Source: JAJDTQ01 sp963422385
GTDB taxonomy: Bacteria > Desulfobacterota > Binatia > UBA9968 > JAJDTQ01
Reading direction: 5' to 3'
Assembly: GCA_963422385.1 (NCBI GenBank)
Contig: OY729432.1
Span: 1,426,001-1,490,000, forward strand
DNA: 64,000 nucleotides
This document shows positions 33,665-42,625 of this stretch, piece after piece (position 1 is the first letter of the stretch; each line of letters opens with the position of its first letter). The translations under genes were made by a program, and so were the position numbers. Below the pieces are notes generated by a model. That model worked only from the letters and a program-made list of their open reading frames with translations, searched no databases and had not been told where the DNA came from.

Positions 33665-34447
33665 TTGGGAAAGATCATCGCCATAGCCAATCAGAAGGGC
33701 GGGGTTGGGAAGACCACCACGGCGGTGAATCTCGGCGCGTCTCTGGCAGTCGCTTCGAAGAGGGTCCTGATCGTGGACATGGACCCGCAGGGCAATAGCA
33801 CGACAGGTTTCGGGGTCGATCCCAAGTCGCTCAACAAGAGCATCTACGACGTGATGCTCGAGAATTGTTTCGTCACCGAGGCACTCTGCGCTACGCAAAT
33901 GCCTTCGCTGTTCCTGTTGCCTGCCAACCGCGATCTGGTGAGCGCGGAACTTCAGATGATCGACATGGAGAACCGCATCGGGCGGCTTGGGCAAGCTCTG
34001 GAGACCGTCAGGTACCGCTTCGACTACATCCTGCTGGATTGTCCGCCGTCCCTGGGGCTTCTCACTCTCAATGCGTTGGTTGCCGCCGATTCGCTGCTGG
34101 TCCCCCTTCAGTGCGAGTACTATGCCCTCGAAGGCCTCAGTGCGGTTCTGGACACGATGAAACGTGTGCAGAGCTCTTACAATCAACACCTTCAGTTCGA
34201 GGGGGTCGTCCTTTGCATGTATGACGGGCGCAGCAATCTCTCGGCACAGGTGGCTGAAGACGTTCGAAGCCACTTTCCCGGCAATGTCTTCCGGACCGTC
34301 ATCCCCCGAAACGTTCGGCTGAGCGAAAGTCCCAGCCATGGAATGCCGACACTGCTCTACGATGCCCGTTCGACCGGGGCACGGGGCTACCTGAGCCTCG
34401 CCGCCGAATTGATGGGTCAAAAGGAGCGAAGTCATGCAGAAGAATAG
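33665..34447 (+). CDS. parA: Chromosome partition ATPase ParA (Soj)
   Basis: Walker-type ATPase that binds the nucleoid and moves the ParB-parS complex. The 260-residue product has the deviant Walker A KGGVGKTTTAVNLGASLA at residues 11-28 with the signature Lys, VLIVDMDPQGNSTTG, DYILLDCPPSLGLLTLNAL and the C-terminal DNA-binding region around RSTGARGYLSLAAEL. The start is TTG 33665, giving the normal family N-terminus (KIIAIANQKGG); no strong ribosome site precedes it. The 3' end overlaps parB by 14 bases. Confidence 0.96.
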   Translation: MGKIIAIANQKGGVGKTTTAVNLGASLAVASKRVLIVDMDPQGNSTTGFGVDPKSLNKSIYDVMLENCFVTEALCATQMPSLFLLPANRDLVSAELQMIDMENRIGRLGQALETVRYRFDYILLDCPPSLGLLTLNALVAADSLLVPLQCEYYALEGLSAVLDTMKRVQSSYNQHLQFEGVVLCMYDGRSNLSAQVAEDVRSHFPGNVFRTVIPRNVRLSESPSHGMPTLLYDARSTGARGYLSLAAELMGQKERSHAEE

Positions 34448-35303
34448 ACTCGGGCGGGGTCTCGATGCCCTGCTCCCGAACAATGAACCGGTAGTGGAGG
34501 ATTCCCCCTCGGAGACGCCGCCCCTGGCGGTCTCCCCTTCGTTGATCGTACCGAATCCGAACCAGCCGAGGCGAGTCTTTGACGATGCGAAGATAGATGA
34601 ACTGGCCAGCTCCATAGAGTCCAGCGGCATGCTCCAACCTTTGGTTGTGCGTACCAGTGCAAGCGGCTACGAATTGATCGCGGGCGAGCGCCGGCTACGT
34701 GCCGCGCGTAGGCTCGGACTCTCGGAAGTACCTATTATCATTCATGAAACGCCCGATCCGAACTCGTTGCTTCTGGCTCTGATCGAGAACCTCCAACGTG
34801 AGGATCTGAACCCCATCGAGGAAGCGGCCGCCTTCGCCGAGCTCCAGGAACAATTCGACCTGACTCAGGAACAGGTGGCGGAAAGGGTCGGCAGGAGCCG
34901 GTCCGCGGTCGCCAACTCGTTGAGGCTCCTGTCCCTGCCCGACCAAGTCAGGGAACACGTCGCCCGCGGCGAGTTGGCCGCCGGTCAAGCCCGGGCACTC
35001 CTGGGCCTCAACGACCGATCAATGCTGGCAGCGGCCGCCCGCGAGGTCATGGCCAGGAATTTGTCCACCCGCGAGACCGAAGCCCTGGTCAAGCGACTGA
35101 ATGGCGCGAGACGGACAAAGACCGAAAACCGTCTCGATCCCGACCTGTCGAACCTGGTTGAAACACTACAGCGTCGCCTCGGCACCCGGGTCAGACTCAT
35201 GCACCGGGCTCGCGACGACAAGGGCAAGCTGGAAATCGAGTACTATTCGCAGGATGACCTGGAACGCATCACGAACATGATGATAGGGAACGGGGAGCAG
35301 TGA
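34434..35303 (+). CDS. parB: Chromosome partition protein ParB (Spo0J)
   Basis: CTP-dependent DNA clamp that loads at parS. The 289-residue product has the N-terminal peptide that triggers the ParA ATPase (NRLGRGLDALLP), the CTPase motifs GYELIAGERRLRAAR and ALIENLQREDLNPIEEA, the helix-turn-helix LTQEQVAERVGRSRSAVANS and a C-terminal dimer domain ending KLEIEYYSQDDLERI. A strong ribosome site, AAAAGGAG, precedes ATG 34434. With two perfect parS sites within 3.6 kb, this is the chromosomal partition locus. Confidence 0.97.
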   Translation: MQKNRLGRGLDALLPNNEPVVEDSPSETPPLAVSPSLIVPNPNQPRRVFDDAKIDELASSIESSGMLQPLVVRTSASGYELIAGERRLRAARRLGLSEVPIIIHETPDPNSLLLALIENLQREDLNPIEEAAAFAELQEQFDLTQEQVAERVGRSRSAVANSLRLLSLPDQVREHVARGELAAGQARALLGLNDRSMLAAAAREVMARNLSTRETEALVKRLNGARRTKTENRLDPDLSNLVETLQRRLGTRVRLMHRARDDKGKLEIEYYSQDDLERITNMMIGNGEQ

Positions 35304-35475
35304 TTCCCCCCACGCAATGGGATGGACACGGAGACCCCGTAGCGGTTTCTTGGCCGAAACGAGCTTGCTTTCGTCGGTTTGTCGGTAGTGAAATGATATT
35401 AGGGCAGGTTCGCGCGACATCGTCGGCAAGGTTGGCAATCTGCCAGGCTTGGTGGCGACATTTGGAATCGGACGG

Positions 35476-36072
35476 ATGGAGCATATGCGCATAGAGCCAG
35501 AGATCAGTGGTGTGAGCATTGTTTTGGTTGGCAAGTTTAACCCTGCGATTTTCACACCTGCCTGGTTTACGCTGCATGACCTGTTGCCGAAGAGTACGGA
35601 GGAGGACGCACAGTTGCAGGTCGCGCACCAGCGGTTGACTGTATTCTCCATCGACTGGCTCAGAAGTGGCGAGCGGCCAAGCGGCCGCGCATCGGTATTC
35701 AAGGTTCCGCACCATGGGTCGGCAAATGCCCATGAAGACGGTGTATGGAGACACATGCTCGATCCTGGGCCGTTCGCGGTGCTCACGCCTTGGCGCAGAG
35801 GTGGCCGTGTCTTGCCGAGTCGACAGGATGTTCAGCGGATTCTTACGTACACCGGACACGCCTTCACCGCGGCGAATGCGAAGCAGGCCAATCGATCTCG
35901 TAAGCGCCAGGATCGACTGGTGACTCGGGCTCTACGAGAAGCCAAAGCCAGACTTCGTGAGCAGCCCATTTTGGCCGGTACAGTCCGCCTGCGACGTCAC
36001 ATGAATCCTGGTTCGGAATGGAAGGTCGAGGTGTTCGGGCCTGCATGTCACCTCAGCGATTTCGCTGCGTAA
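35476..36072 (+). pseudogene. Chimeric relic: hypothetical-protein 5' fragment joined in frame to an MBL-fold 3' fragment
   Basis: The 198-codon frame joins two unrelated pieces. The first 60 residues (IEPEISGVSIVLVGKFNPAI, then FTPAWFTLHDLLP) look like the start of a widespread hypothetical protein of about 230 residues. After DWLRSGERPSG, from near base 35690, it becomes the C-terminal part of a metallo-beta-lactamase-fold protein: SVFKVPHHGSANAHEDGVWR, then FAVLTPWRRGG and LPSRQDVQRI, up to the normal end VEVFGPACHLSDFA. The metal-binding HxHxDH part of the MBL is missing. It is most likely a deletion fusion of two accessory genes. It might be expressed (ATG 35476 or 35485), but enzyme activity is unlikely. 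Bases 35304-35475 hold no gene. Confidence 0.6.
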
Positions 36073-36536
36073 AGATAATCTGCAGGCCCTGCGCGCCCTC
36101 GGAAAACGATCTCCGGGCCGGATACATGACCGCGATCAAGACGCAGAAAATGGGCACCAATACAGAAGCTGGCCGCTCAGTGGTTGCGTCCCACGCGCTT
36201 TGACAAGCACAAGTGTGAATGCTATAGACCTGTCCGTGCTCGGCAGTTGAAAGGGGCGTGCCTTTCCTCGACTGCGACAGAGACTCATCCGGTGCGGCGC
36301 CATAGGGCCTGCGCTCCCGTGGAACAAGCTACTGGACAGACTATTGAGGCTTTCCCTTTCCGAGGGCGTCAAACCGTTTTGCGGTTGACTTCATCGAGCA
36401 AACACGGGGAAGGAACGACGACTATAATATCCAGGCTAGAGGCTACCTGACGACATCCCGGTTCACGCCATCTCCGTATTTCCCTTGACCCTGGTCTCCC
36501 GTCCGAGTCCGGCGTCATTAGCACCGAATCCGAAGC
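36073..36536. other. Gene-free interval upstream of the atp operon
   Basis: 464 bases without a credible gene on either strand. It contains the promoter at 36200-36228 and otherwise looks like decayed sequence continuous with the chimeric relic to its left. Confidence 0.5.
36200..36228 (+). promoter_or_regulatory. Sigma-70-like promoter, probably for the atp operon
   Basis: TTGACA (36200-36205), a 17-base spacer and TATAGA (36223-36228), one mismatch from the consensus pair. The first atp gene starts about 300 bases downstream, so the leader would be long; no gene lies between. Confidence 0.6.
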
Positions 36537-36965
36537 ATGATCAGCATAGACTTTTCCCTGGTGGTCCAAATTGTCCTGTTCCTGATTCTCTGGAGCATTC
36601 TGCGCCGGGTCCTGTTCGGGCCGGTGGGGCGTCTGATGGCGGAACGGGAACGCAGGACCGAGGGTGCCCACGCCGAAGCCCGCTCCATGGTCGAGGAAGG
36701 CAAGGAGCTGCAGGCGCAATACGACGCGGCCATTGCCAAGGCGCGCGCCGAAGGGGAAGTGATCAAGAGTGAGATAAGGGAGGAGGCGCTCAAGGCACGC
36801 AACGTCATCCTCTCGCAGGGACGCGACGCCGCGACCCGGAAGATCCAGGAGATAAGGGAAGAGGTCCGGAAGGAAATGGAAGCGGCGCGCCGCGTCGCCT
36901 CGACCAACGCCGACGCGCTGGCGCAGCAGATGGCGGAAAAAGTTCTGGGCCGGAAGCTGACATGA
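36537..36965 (+). CDS. atpF: ATP synthase F0 subunit b-prime
   Basis: Stator subunit holding the F1 head against rotation. The 142-residue product has one N-terminal membrane helix (FSLVVQIVLFLILWSILRRV) and a long charged coiled coil to the end. It is short like b' subunits and lies directly before a second b-type gene, with which it overlaps by 4 bases, so a b/b' heterodimer is likely. The ATG 36537 has no strong ribosome site. It is the first gene of a co-directional run of seven atp genes; atpB (a) and atpE (c) are not here. Confidence 0.9.
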   Translation: MISIDFSLVVQIVLFLILWSILRRVLFGPVGRLMAERERRTEGAHAEARSMVEEGKELQAQYDAAIAKARAEGEVIKSEIREEALKARNVILSQGRDAATRKIQEIREEVRKEMEAARRVASTNADALAQQMAEKVLGRKLT

Positions 36966-37504
36966 CCCTTTTGAGCGACATGCTCGTGTCCGCGGCATGG
37001 GCTGCTTCGGGAGGCGAAGCCCACGTTCCCTCCATCACGGAGTTGCTCTTCCCGCTGATCAACTTTCTGATCTTTGCCTTTCTGGTCAAGCGCTACGGCC
37101 TTCCGCTGATCCGGCAGCACCTCAAGCAACGCCGCGAGACCCTCACGGAAGCGGTGGCGACGGCGCGGCAGGCCAAGGGCGAAGCCGAAGGGTACGTTCG
37201 GAAGTATCAGGAATTGCTGAACGGGCTTGACGGGGAATGCGATCGCATCCGGGATGGGCTGAGGGCCGAAGGCGAGCGCGAACGGACGAGAATCGTGGCC
37301 GAGGCGGAAGAAACGGCTACAAAACTGAAAGCCGATGCGGACTTCCTGGCCGAGCAGGAAATCAAGATGGCTCGACGGCAGATTCGCGGAGAGATGGCGC
37401 TGTTGGCCGAGGCCGCGGCTGAAAGGGTCATCCAGCAGCACATGGCAGCCGCCGACCAGGAGCGCATGGTCGAGAGCTTCTCACAACAGATACAGGTGCT
37501 CTGA
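36962..37504 (+). CDS. atpF: ATP synthase F0 subunit b
   Basis: Second stator subunit, 180 residues. A short signal-like N-terminus (LLSDMLVSAAWAASGGEA) precedes the membrane helix FPLINFLIFAFLVKRYGLPL. The rest is a charged coiled coil with the family's R-x-x-x-L and EAE repeats, ending in the delta-binding tail ERMVESFSQQIQVL. Its ATG overlaps the previous stop (ATGA), so the two subunits are probably made in equal amounts. It precedes atpH by 78 bases. Confidence 0.92.
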   Translation: MTLLSDMLVSAAWAASGGEAHVPSITELLFPLINFLIFAFLVKRYGLPLIRQHLKQRRETLTEAVATARQAKGEAEGYVRKYQELLNGLDGECDRIRDGLRAEGERERTRIVAEAEETATKLKADADFLAEQEIKMARRQIRGEMALLAEAAAERVIQQHMAAADQERMVESFSQQIQVL

Positions 37505-37582
37505 CACTTCGATGACGCTTCGGGAGCGCTGTACGAAGCCGCCGTCCTGCAAAGTCGCCGAGGGAACCGGGTTCATAAAGAG

Positions 37583-38119
37583 ATGATCGAAGGAAAGCTG
37601 AGCCGCCGTTACGCAAGAGCCGTTTTCGAGCTCGCTGCCGGCCGCGAGGAGGCCATCGGAGCCGAGGTCAACGGATTTCTCGGGGCGTACGAGAACCCCG
37701 ACCTCAGGAGGGTGTTGGGGAACCCCGCTTTCGAGCAGGACCGCCGCAGGGATATCGTGGTCGATCTGGCGGGGCGCCTGGGGCTGTCGGACCTGACCAC
37801 CAACTTCCTCTCGCTGCTGGTCACGCGGGACCGCCTGGATGGCTTGCCCTCCATCGCGCGTCATTTCCACCGCCTGCTGGATGATCTGAGGGGCCGTGTC
37901 AATGCCCGGGTCATCGTGTCCCAACCCTTGGCCGAGGAACAACGGGAAAGCCTTGTCGCGGTGGTCGGCGAGATGAGCGGCAAGACCGCCATTCTCACGC
38001 AAGAAGTGGATCCTGCCATCATCGGAGGCATCATCGTCGAGGTCGGCGGCAAGGTTTACGACGGCAGCGTGCGGACGCAGCTTCAGAGCCTCAGACAGAG
38101 CATCGAACGGACCTACTAG
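37583..38119 (+). CDS. atpH: ATP synthase F1 subunit delta
   Basis: Links the stator to the top of F1. The 178-residue product has the helical N-domain (LSRRYARAVFELAAGREEAI, then NPAFEQDRRRDIV) and the C-terminal signature PAIIGGIIVEVGGKVYDGSV with RTQLQSLRQSI. A GAGATG start context precedes the frame: AAAGAG immediately before ATG 37583. A 22-bp palindromic repeat lies between it and atpA. Confidence 0.95.
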   Translation: MIEGKLSRRYARAVFELAAGREEAIGAEVNGFLGAYENPDLRRVLGNPAFEQDRRRDIVVDLAGRLGLSDLTTNFLSLLVTRDRLDGLPSIARHFHRLLDDLRGRVNARVIVSQPLAEEQRESLVAVVGEMSGKTAILTQEVDPAIIGGIIVEVGGKVYDGSVRTQLQSLRQSIERTY

Positions 38120-38133
38120 CGAGCGGACATGTA

Positions 38134-38155
38134 GGGGCGGGTTTCAAACCCGTCC
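38134..38155. repeat. GGGCGGGTTTCAAACCCG-type palindrome, copy 1 (atpH-atpA)
   Basis: GGGGCGGGTTT and AAACCCGTCC form a hairpin in the 75-base atpH-atpA spacer. It is the same unit as at 40555 and 49985. Confidence 0.75.
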
Positions 38156-38194
38156 GTGTGGCGGAGAAAGCAGACCAGTCCAAGGGAGCTATTC

Positions 38195-39703
38195 ATGGAG
38201 ATCGGGACGGCCGAGATAACCAGCATCATCAAGAAGCAGATCGAAGACTACGACAAGGCTGTAAAGGTCGAGGAGATCGGCACCGTCCTGTCCACGGGAG
38301 ATGGCATCGCCCGCATCTACGGTTTGGACAACGCCGCGGCCGGAGAGCTCCTGGAGTTTCCCAACAACGTGTTCGGCATGGCGCTGAACCTGGAGGAGGA
38401 CAATGTCGGCGCCGCGCTCTTCGGCGAGTCGTACCTGATCAAGGAAGGCGACCGTGTCAACCGAACCGGCCGCATCGTCGAGGTTCCCGTGGGCGATGCG
38501 CTCAGGGGTCGGGTGGTGTCCCCGCTCGGAGAGCCCATCGACGGCCGGGGTCCCATCGAAACCACCGAACGGCGCCGGATCGAGATCAAGGCCCCCGGCA
38601 TCGTCGCGCGCCAGCCGGTGACGCAACCGCTGCAAACGGGGCTCAAGGCCATCGACTCCATGATTCCCATCGGGCGGGGCCAACGGGAGCTCATCATCGG
38701 CGACCGCCAGACCGGGAAGACCGCGGTTTGCCTCGATACGATCATCAATCAGAAGGGCGGCGACGTGACCTGCATTTACGTGGCCGTGGGGCAGAAGCGC
38801 TCCACCGTGGCCCAGGTCGTGGATCAGCTCAGGCAGTACGGCGCCATGGACTACACCATCGTCGTGGCGGCCACCGCCTCGGAGTCGGCCCCGCTCCAGT
38901 ACATCGCACCCTACAGCGGCTGCACCATGGGCGAGCACATCCGCGACAACGGCGGCCACGCCCTGGCCATCTACGACGACCTCTCGAAGCATGCGGTGGC
39001 TTACCGCCAACTCTCCCTGCTGCTGCGCCGTCCGCCGGGCCGAGAAGCCTTTCCGGGTGATGTTTTTTACCTGCATTCCAGGCTGCTGGAGCGCGCGGCC
39101 AAGATGAGTGACGATCAGGGCGGCGGCTCGCTGACGGCCTTGCCGATCATCGAGACCCAGGCAGGCGACGTATCCGCCTATGTTCCCACCAATGTCATTT
39201 CCATCACCGACGGTCAGATCTATCTCGAGACCGACCTCTTCTACTCGGGGGTGCGTCCGGCCATCAACGTCGGTCTGTCGGTTTCCCGGGTGGGCGGCAA
39301 CGCCCAGATCCGGGCCATGAAGCAGGTCGCCGGCGGGCTTCGGCTGGACTTGGCGCAATACCGCGAAATGGCTGCTTTCGCCCAGTTCGGTTCGGACCTC
39401 GACGTGGCCACCCAGCGGCAGATCGCCCGCGGCAGCCGGCTGGTGGAGATTCTCAAGCAGGGACAGTATCAACCCATGCCCGTCGAGAGGCAGGTGCTCA
39501 TCATCTACGCGGGCACCAACGGCTTCGTCGACCAGATCGCCCCCGAGGACCTGCAACGATACCAGAACGAGCTGTTCGAGTTCGTGAAGTCGCAATACCC
39601 CGGTCTGCTCCCGGCCATCGTCGAGAAGCGTCAGATCAACGACGAAATCAAGGGAAGTGCGGAGAAGGCGTTGCAGGAATTCAGCCAACGGTTTGAAGCG
39701 TAA
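38195..39703 (+). CDS. atpA: ATP synthase F1 subunit alpha
   Basis: Non-catalytic nucleotide-binding subunit of F1, 502 residues. It starts MEIGTAEITSIIKKQI, the standard N-terminus that meets delta; the frame open to 38156 is dismissed because AAGGGAG precedes ATG 38195. Walker A is IGDRQTGKTAV near residue 170, the ALAIYDDLSKHAVAYRQ block follows, and the alpha signature is RPAINVGLSVSRVGG with the arginine finger. Complete. Confidence 0.98.
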   Translation: MEIGTAEITSIIKKQIEDYDKAVKVEEIGTVLSTGDGIARIYGLDNAAAGELLEFPNNVFGMALNLEEDNVGAALFGESYLIKEGDRVNRTGRIVEVPVGDALRGRVVSPLGEPIDGRGPIETTERRRIEIKAPGIVARQPVTQPLQTGLKAIDSMIPIGRGQRELIIGDRQTGKTAVCLDTIINQKGGDVTCIYVAVGQKRSTVAQVVDQLRQYGAMDYTIVVAATASESAPLQYIAPYSGCTMGEHIRDNGGHALAIYDDLSKHAVAYRQLSLLLRRPPGREAFPGDVFYLHSRLLERAAKMSDDQGGGSLTALPIIETQAGDVSAYVPTNVISITDGQIYLETDLFYSGVRPAINVGLSVSRVGGNAQIRAMKQVAGGLRLDLAQYREMAAFAQFGSDLDVATQRQIARGSRLVEILKQGQYQPMPVERQVLIIYAGTNGFVDQIAPEDLQRYQNELFEFVKSQYPGLLPAIVEKRQINDEIKGSAEKALQEFSQRFEA

Positions 39704-40558
39704 GTGCCCAATCTCAAGGATATAAGGAAGCGGATCGCCTCGGTTCGCAACACCCAGCAGATCACCAAGGCGATGAAGATGGTGGCGGCGGCCAAGCTGC
39801 GCCGGGCCCACGAGGCCGCGGTGGAGGCACGGCCCTACGCCGAGAAGATGCGGGCGCTGCTGTCGAACCTTTCGGCGCGGGTGTCGGAGGACAGCCATCC
39901 ACTGCTGATCGAGCGAGAGGAGAAGCGCATCGACGTGCTCCTGGTCACCGCGGACCGCGGCCTGTGCGGCGCCTACAACAGTAACGTGATCCGTCTGGGC
40001 GAGAGCTTTCGTGCGGAACACAGCGACAAGGAAGTCCCTTTCCGGTTCGTCGGACGCAAGGGCGCGGAGTATTTTCGGCGCCGGGGGGTGACCGCCATGG
40101 ACGACGGTCCGGCGACGTGGCACGCGCCGGCGGAGGAACTCGCTGCGGCCGCTGCCGGCAGCCTCATCGGGCGTTTCCTGAACGGTGAATCCGACGCCAC
40201 TTACATCATATACAGCCAATTCCGCTCGGCCCTGTCACAGGTCCCCGCGGCGGCCCGGATCATTCCGGTGGCGCCCTCGGGGGTGGACGAAGAGCAGCAC
40301 CTGACCGAGTACCTGCTCGAGCCCGGTATCGACGACCTGCTTTCCAACCTGCTGCCCAAGAGCGTGGAGGTTCAGGTCTACCAGGCGTTCCTCGAGGCCA
40401 GCGCCGGCGAGCACGGAGCCCGAATGACGGCCATGGAATCCGCCACCAGCAACGCCTCCGACCTGATCAGCGACCTCACGCTTCAGATGAATCGGGCGCG
40501 ACAGGCGGCCATCACCAAGGAGCTCCTGGAAGTGATCTCCACGGCGGAAGCGCTGTAG
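39704..40558 (+). CDS. atpG: ATP synthase F1 subunit gamma
   Basis: Central rotor shaft, 284 residues. The N-terminal helix reads DIRKRIASVRNTQQITKAMK with MVAAAKLRRA, the middle has TADRGLCGAYNSNV, and the C-terminal helix has SATSNASDLISDLTLQMNRA followed by RQAAITKELLEVISTAEAL, all diagnostic. It starts with GTG directly after the atpA stop codon, with no spacer. Its TAG stop lies within the left edge of a palindromic repeat. Confidence 0.97.
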   Translation: MPNLKDIRKRIASVRNTQQITKAMKMVAAAKLRRAHEAAVEARPYAEKMRALLSNLSARVSEDSHPLLIEREEKRIDVLLVTADRGLCGAYNSNVIRLGESFRAEHSDKEVPFRFVGRKGAEYFRRRGVTAMDDGPATWHAPAEELAAAAAGSLIGRFLNGESDATYIIYSQFRSALSQVPAAARIIPVAPSGVDEEQHLTEYLLEPGIDDLLSNLLPKSVEVQVYQAFLEASAGEHGARMTAMESATSNASDLISDLTLQMNRARQAAITKELLEVISTAEAL

Positions 40559-40580
40559 GGGCGGGTTTCAAACCCACCGG
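40555..40580. repeat. GGGCGGGTTTCAAACCCG-type palindrome, copy 2 (atpG-atpD)
   Basis: GTAGGGGCGGGTTTC followed by AAACCCACCGG. The first bases are shared with copy 1 (GTAGGGGCGGG), and here the TAG within them is the atpG stop codon (40556-40558). Confidence 0.7.
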
Positions 40581-40663
40581 TGTTGCGGGTACCACGCGAG
40601 CAAGAGCGACGCGCCGACGGCAAAACACCAGGGATTCCCGTTGGAACGGAGGATGAAGACGCT

Positions 40664-42073
40664 ATGAACATGGGCAAGATTACTCAGGTCCTGGGGGCCG
40701 TGATCGACGTGGAGTTTTCCGACGGCTCCCTGCCGCCGATCTACAACGCCATCAAGGTCACCAACAAGGCCATCGACGACCGCGAGTGGAACCTGGTGGT
40801 GGAGGTGGCGCAGCACTTGGGTGAGAACACCGTTCGCTGCATCGCCATGGACTCCACCGAGGGGCTGGTTCGCGGCATGGACGCCATGGATACCGGCGCC
40901 GGCATCAGCGTGCCCGTGGGCGAGAAGACCTTGGGCCGGATCCTGAACGTGGTCGGCGAGCCCGTGGACGAGGGCGCGCCGGTGGAAGCCGAGCAGCACT
41001 TCCCGATCCATCGCGAGGCGCCTCCCTTCGTCGACCAGGAAACCCAGGTCCAGGCCTTTGAGACCGGAATCAAGGTGGTGGATCTGCTGGCGCCCTATGC
41101 CCGCGGCGGCAAGGTCGGCCTCTTCGGCGGCGCCGGCGTGGGCAAGACCGTCATCCTCATGGAGCTCATCAACAACCTGGCCATGAAGCACGGCGGCTAC
41201 TCGGTGTTCGGCGGCGTCGGCGAACGGACCCGTGAGGGAAACGACCTCTGGCTGGAAATGAAGGAATCCGGGGTCATCGACAAGACGACGCTGGTCTACG
41301 GGCAGATGAACGAGCCGCCGGGAGCCCGCGCCCGCGTGGCCTTGTCGGCATTGACCATGGCCGAGTACTTCCGGGACGAGGAGGGGCGGGACATCCTGCT
41401 CTTCATCGACAACATCTTCCGTTTCACCCAAGCTAACTCGGAGGTCTCCACACTGCTGGGCCGCATGCCCTCGGCGGTGGGCTACCAGCCCACGCTGTCC
41501 ACTGACCTGGGCGAGTTGCAGGAGCGCATCACCTCCACGCGCAAGGGCTCGATCACGTCGGTGCAGGCCATCTACGTCCCCGCCGACGACCTGACCGACC
41601 CGGCTCCGGCCACCACGTTCTCCCATCTGGATGCCACCACGGTTCTGTCCCGGCAGATCGCGGAGCTGGGCATCTACCCGGCGGTGGACCCGCTCGATTC
41701 CACCTCGCGAATCCTCGACCCGCGGGTGGTGGGCGACGAGCACTACGAGGTGGCGCGGCAGGTACAGGCAATTCTGCAGCGCTACAAGGACCTCCAGGAC
41801 ATCATTGCCATCTTGGGCATGGACGAGCTCTCCGAAGAGGACAGGCTGACGGTGACCCGGGCCCGGAAAGTGCAGCGTTTTCTCTCGCAGCCGTTCCACG
41901 TCGCGGAAGTGTTCACCGGCACGCCGGGCGTGTACGTCGAGCTCAAAGACACCATCGAGGGCTTCAAGGCCATCGTGGACGGCAAGCACGACGACCTTCC
42001 CGAACAGGCTTTCTACATGGTCGGGACCATGGAGAGCGCCATCGAGAAGGGACGACGGCTCGCAGCCGAGTAG
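40664..42073 (+). CDS. atpD: ATP synthase F1 subunit beta
   Basis: Catalytic subunit of F1, 469 residues. Hallmarks are NMGKITQVLGAVIDVEF at the start, Walker A LFGGAGVGKTVILMEL near residue 150, GVGERTREGNDL with the catalytic Glu, LLFIDNIFRFTQANSEVS and the ALPSAVGYQPTLSTDLG-type loop. ATG 40664 is chosen by family length; GGAGG lies 12 bases before it, a little far, so the ATG at 40670 cannot be excluded. The frame extends to 40580 without homology. Confidence 0.98.
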   Translation: MNMGKITQVLGAVIDVEFSDGSLPPIYNAIKVTNKAIDDREWNLVVEVAQHLGENTVRCIAMDSTEGLVRGMDAMDTGAGISVPVGEKTLGRILNVVGEPVDEGAPVEAEQHFPIHREAPPFVDQETQVQAFETGIKVVDLLAPYARGGKVGLFGGAGVGKTVILMELINNLAMKHGGYSVFGGVGERTREGNDLWLEMKESGVIDKTTLVYGQMNEPPGARARVALSALTMAEYFRDEEGRDILLFIDNIFRFTQANSEVSTLLGRMPSAVGYQPTLSTDLGELQERITSTRKGSITSVQAIYVPADDLTDPAPATTFSHLDATTVLSRQIAELGIYPAVDPLDSTSRILDPRVVGDEHYEVARQVQAILQRYKDLQDIIAILGMDELSEEDRLTVTRARKVQRFLSQPFHVAEVFTGTPGVYVELKDTIEGFKAIVDGKHDDLPEQAFYMVGTMESAIEKGRRLAAE

Positions 42074-42076
42074 GTC

Positions 42077-42487
42077 ATGGCCGGCGACATTTCACTCAGG
42101 GTCGTAACGCCGGTCCGGCTGGTGCTCGAAGAGCAGGTGGACGAGTTGACCGCGCCCGGTCCTCTGGGCCAGCTCGGCATCCTGCCCGACCACGCCGCGC
42201 TGATGACCACGCTGGACATCGGACAGCTCAGCTACAAGAAGTCCGGCGCCACCTCCTTCATCACCCTCACCGGCGGGTACGCCGAGGTGCTCGACAACGT
42301 CGTCACCGTTCTGGCGGATGCCGCTGAGTTTCCTCACGAGATCGACCCGGCGCGGGCCGAGAACGCCCGGGCCAGAGCCGAGCGCACGCTCGGGGACAGC
42401 GCCCATGTCGATGAGGAAGCGCTGGTGGCGGCGAGGGCCGCCCTGCAACGTGCCCTCGTAAGGCTCGAAACCGCCGGTTACCGCTGA
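42077..42487 (+). CDS. atpC: ATP synthase F1 subunit epsilon
   Basis: Rotor subunit and inhibitor of ATP hydrolysis, 136 residues. The N-terminal beta sandwich has LRVVTPVRLVLEEQVDELTA, PGPLGQLGILPDHAALMTTL and the ITLTGGYAEVLDNVVTVLAD strand pair; the C-terminal helical hairpin runs from EIDPARAENARAR to ALVRLETAGYR. It lies three bases after atpD and ends the atp operon. Confidence 0.95.
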   Translation: MAGDISLRVVTPVRLVLEEQVDELTAPGPLGQLGILPDHAALMTTLDIGQLSYKKSGATSFITLTGGYAEVLDNVVTVLADAAEFPHEIDPARAENARARAERTLGDSAHVDEEALVAARAALQRALVRLETAGYR

Positions 42488-42548
42488 CCGGTCCGGTAGT
42501 TGCAAAAAAATCGCCCGCCCACGACGGAATCCGTCCCGCTTCCCCCTC

Positions 42549-42576
42549 CGTCATTCCCGCTTGCGCGGGAACGACG
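42549..42576. repeat. CGTCATTCCCG-type palindromic repeat, copy 4
   Basis: CGTCATTCCCGC and GCGGGAACGACG form a hairpin with a very short loop in the atpC-aroC spacer. Confidence 0.7.
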
Positions 42577-42625
42577 GATTCGTGCATGCTGGCCGGAGGC
42601 GTGCATTTGGGCTAAGATGTGGAAC

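Noticed and set aside
36385..36428. TTGACT and TATAAT before the atp operon
   Set aside because: The boxes are 32 bases apart, far outside the usable range; the pair at 36200-36228 has the correct 17-base spacing.
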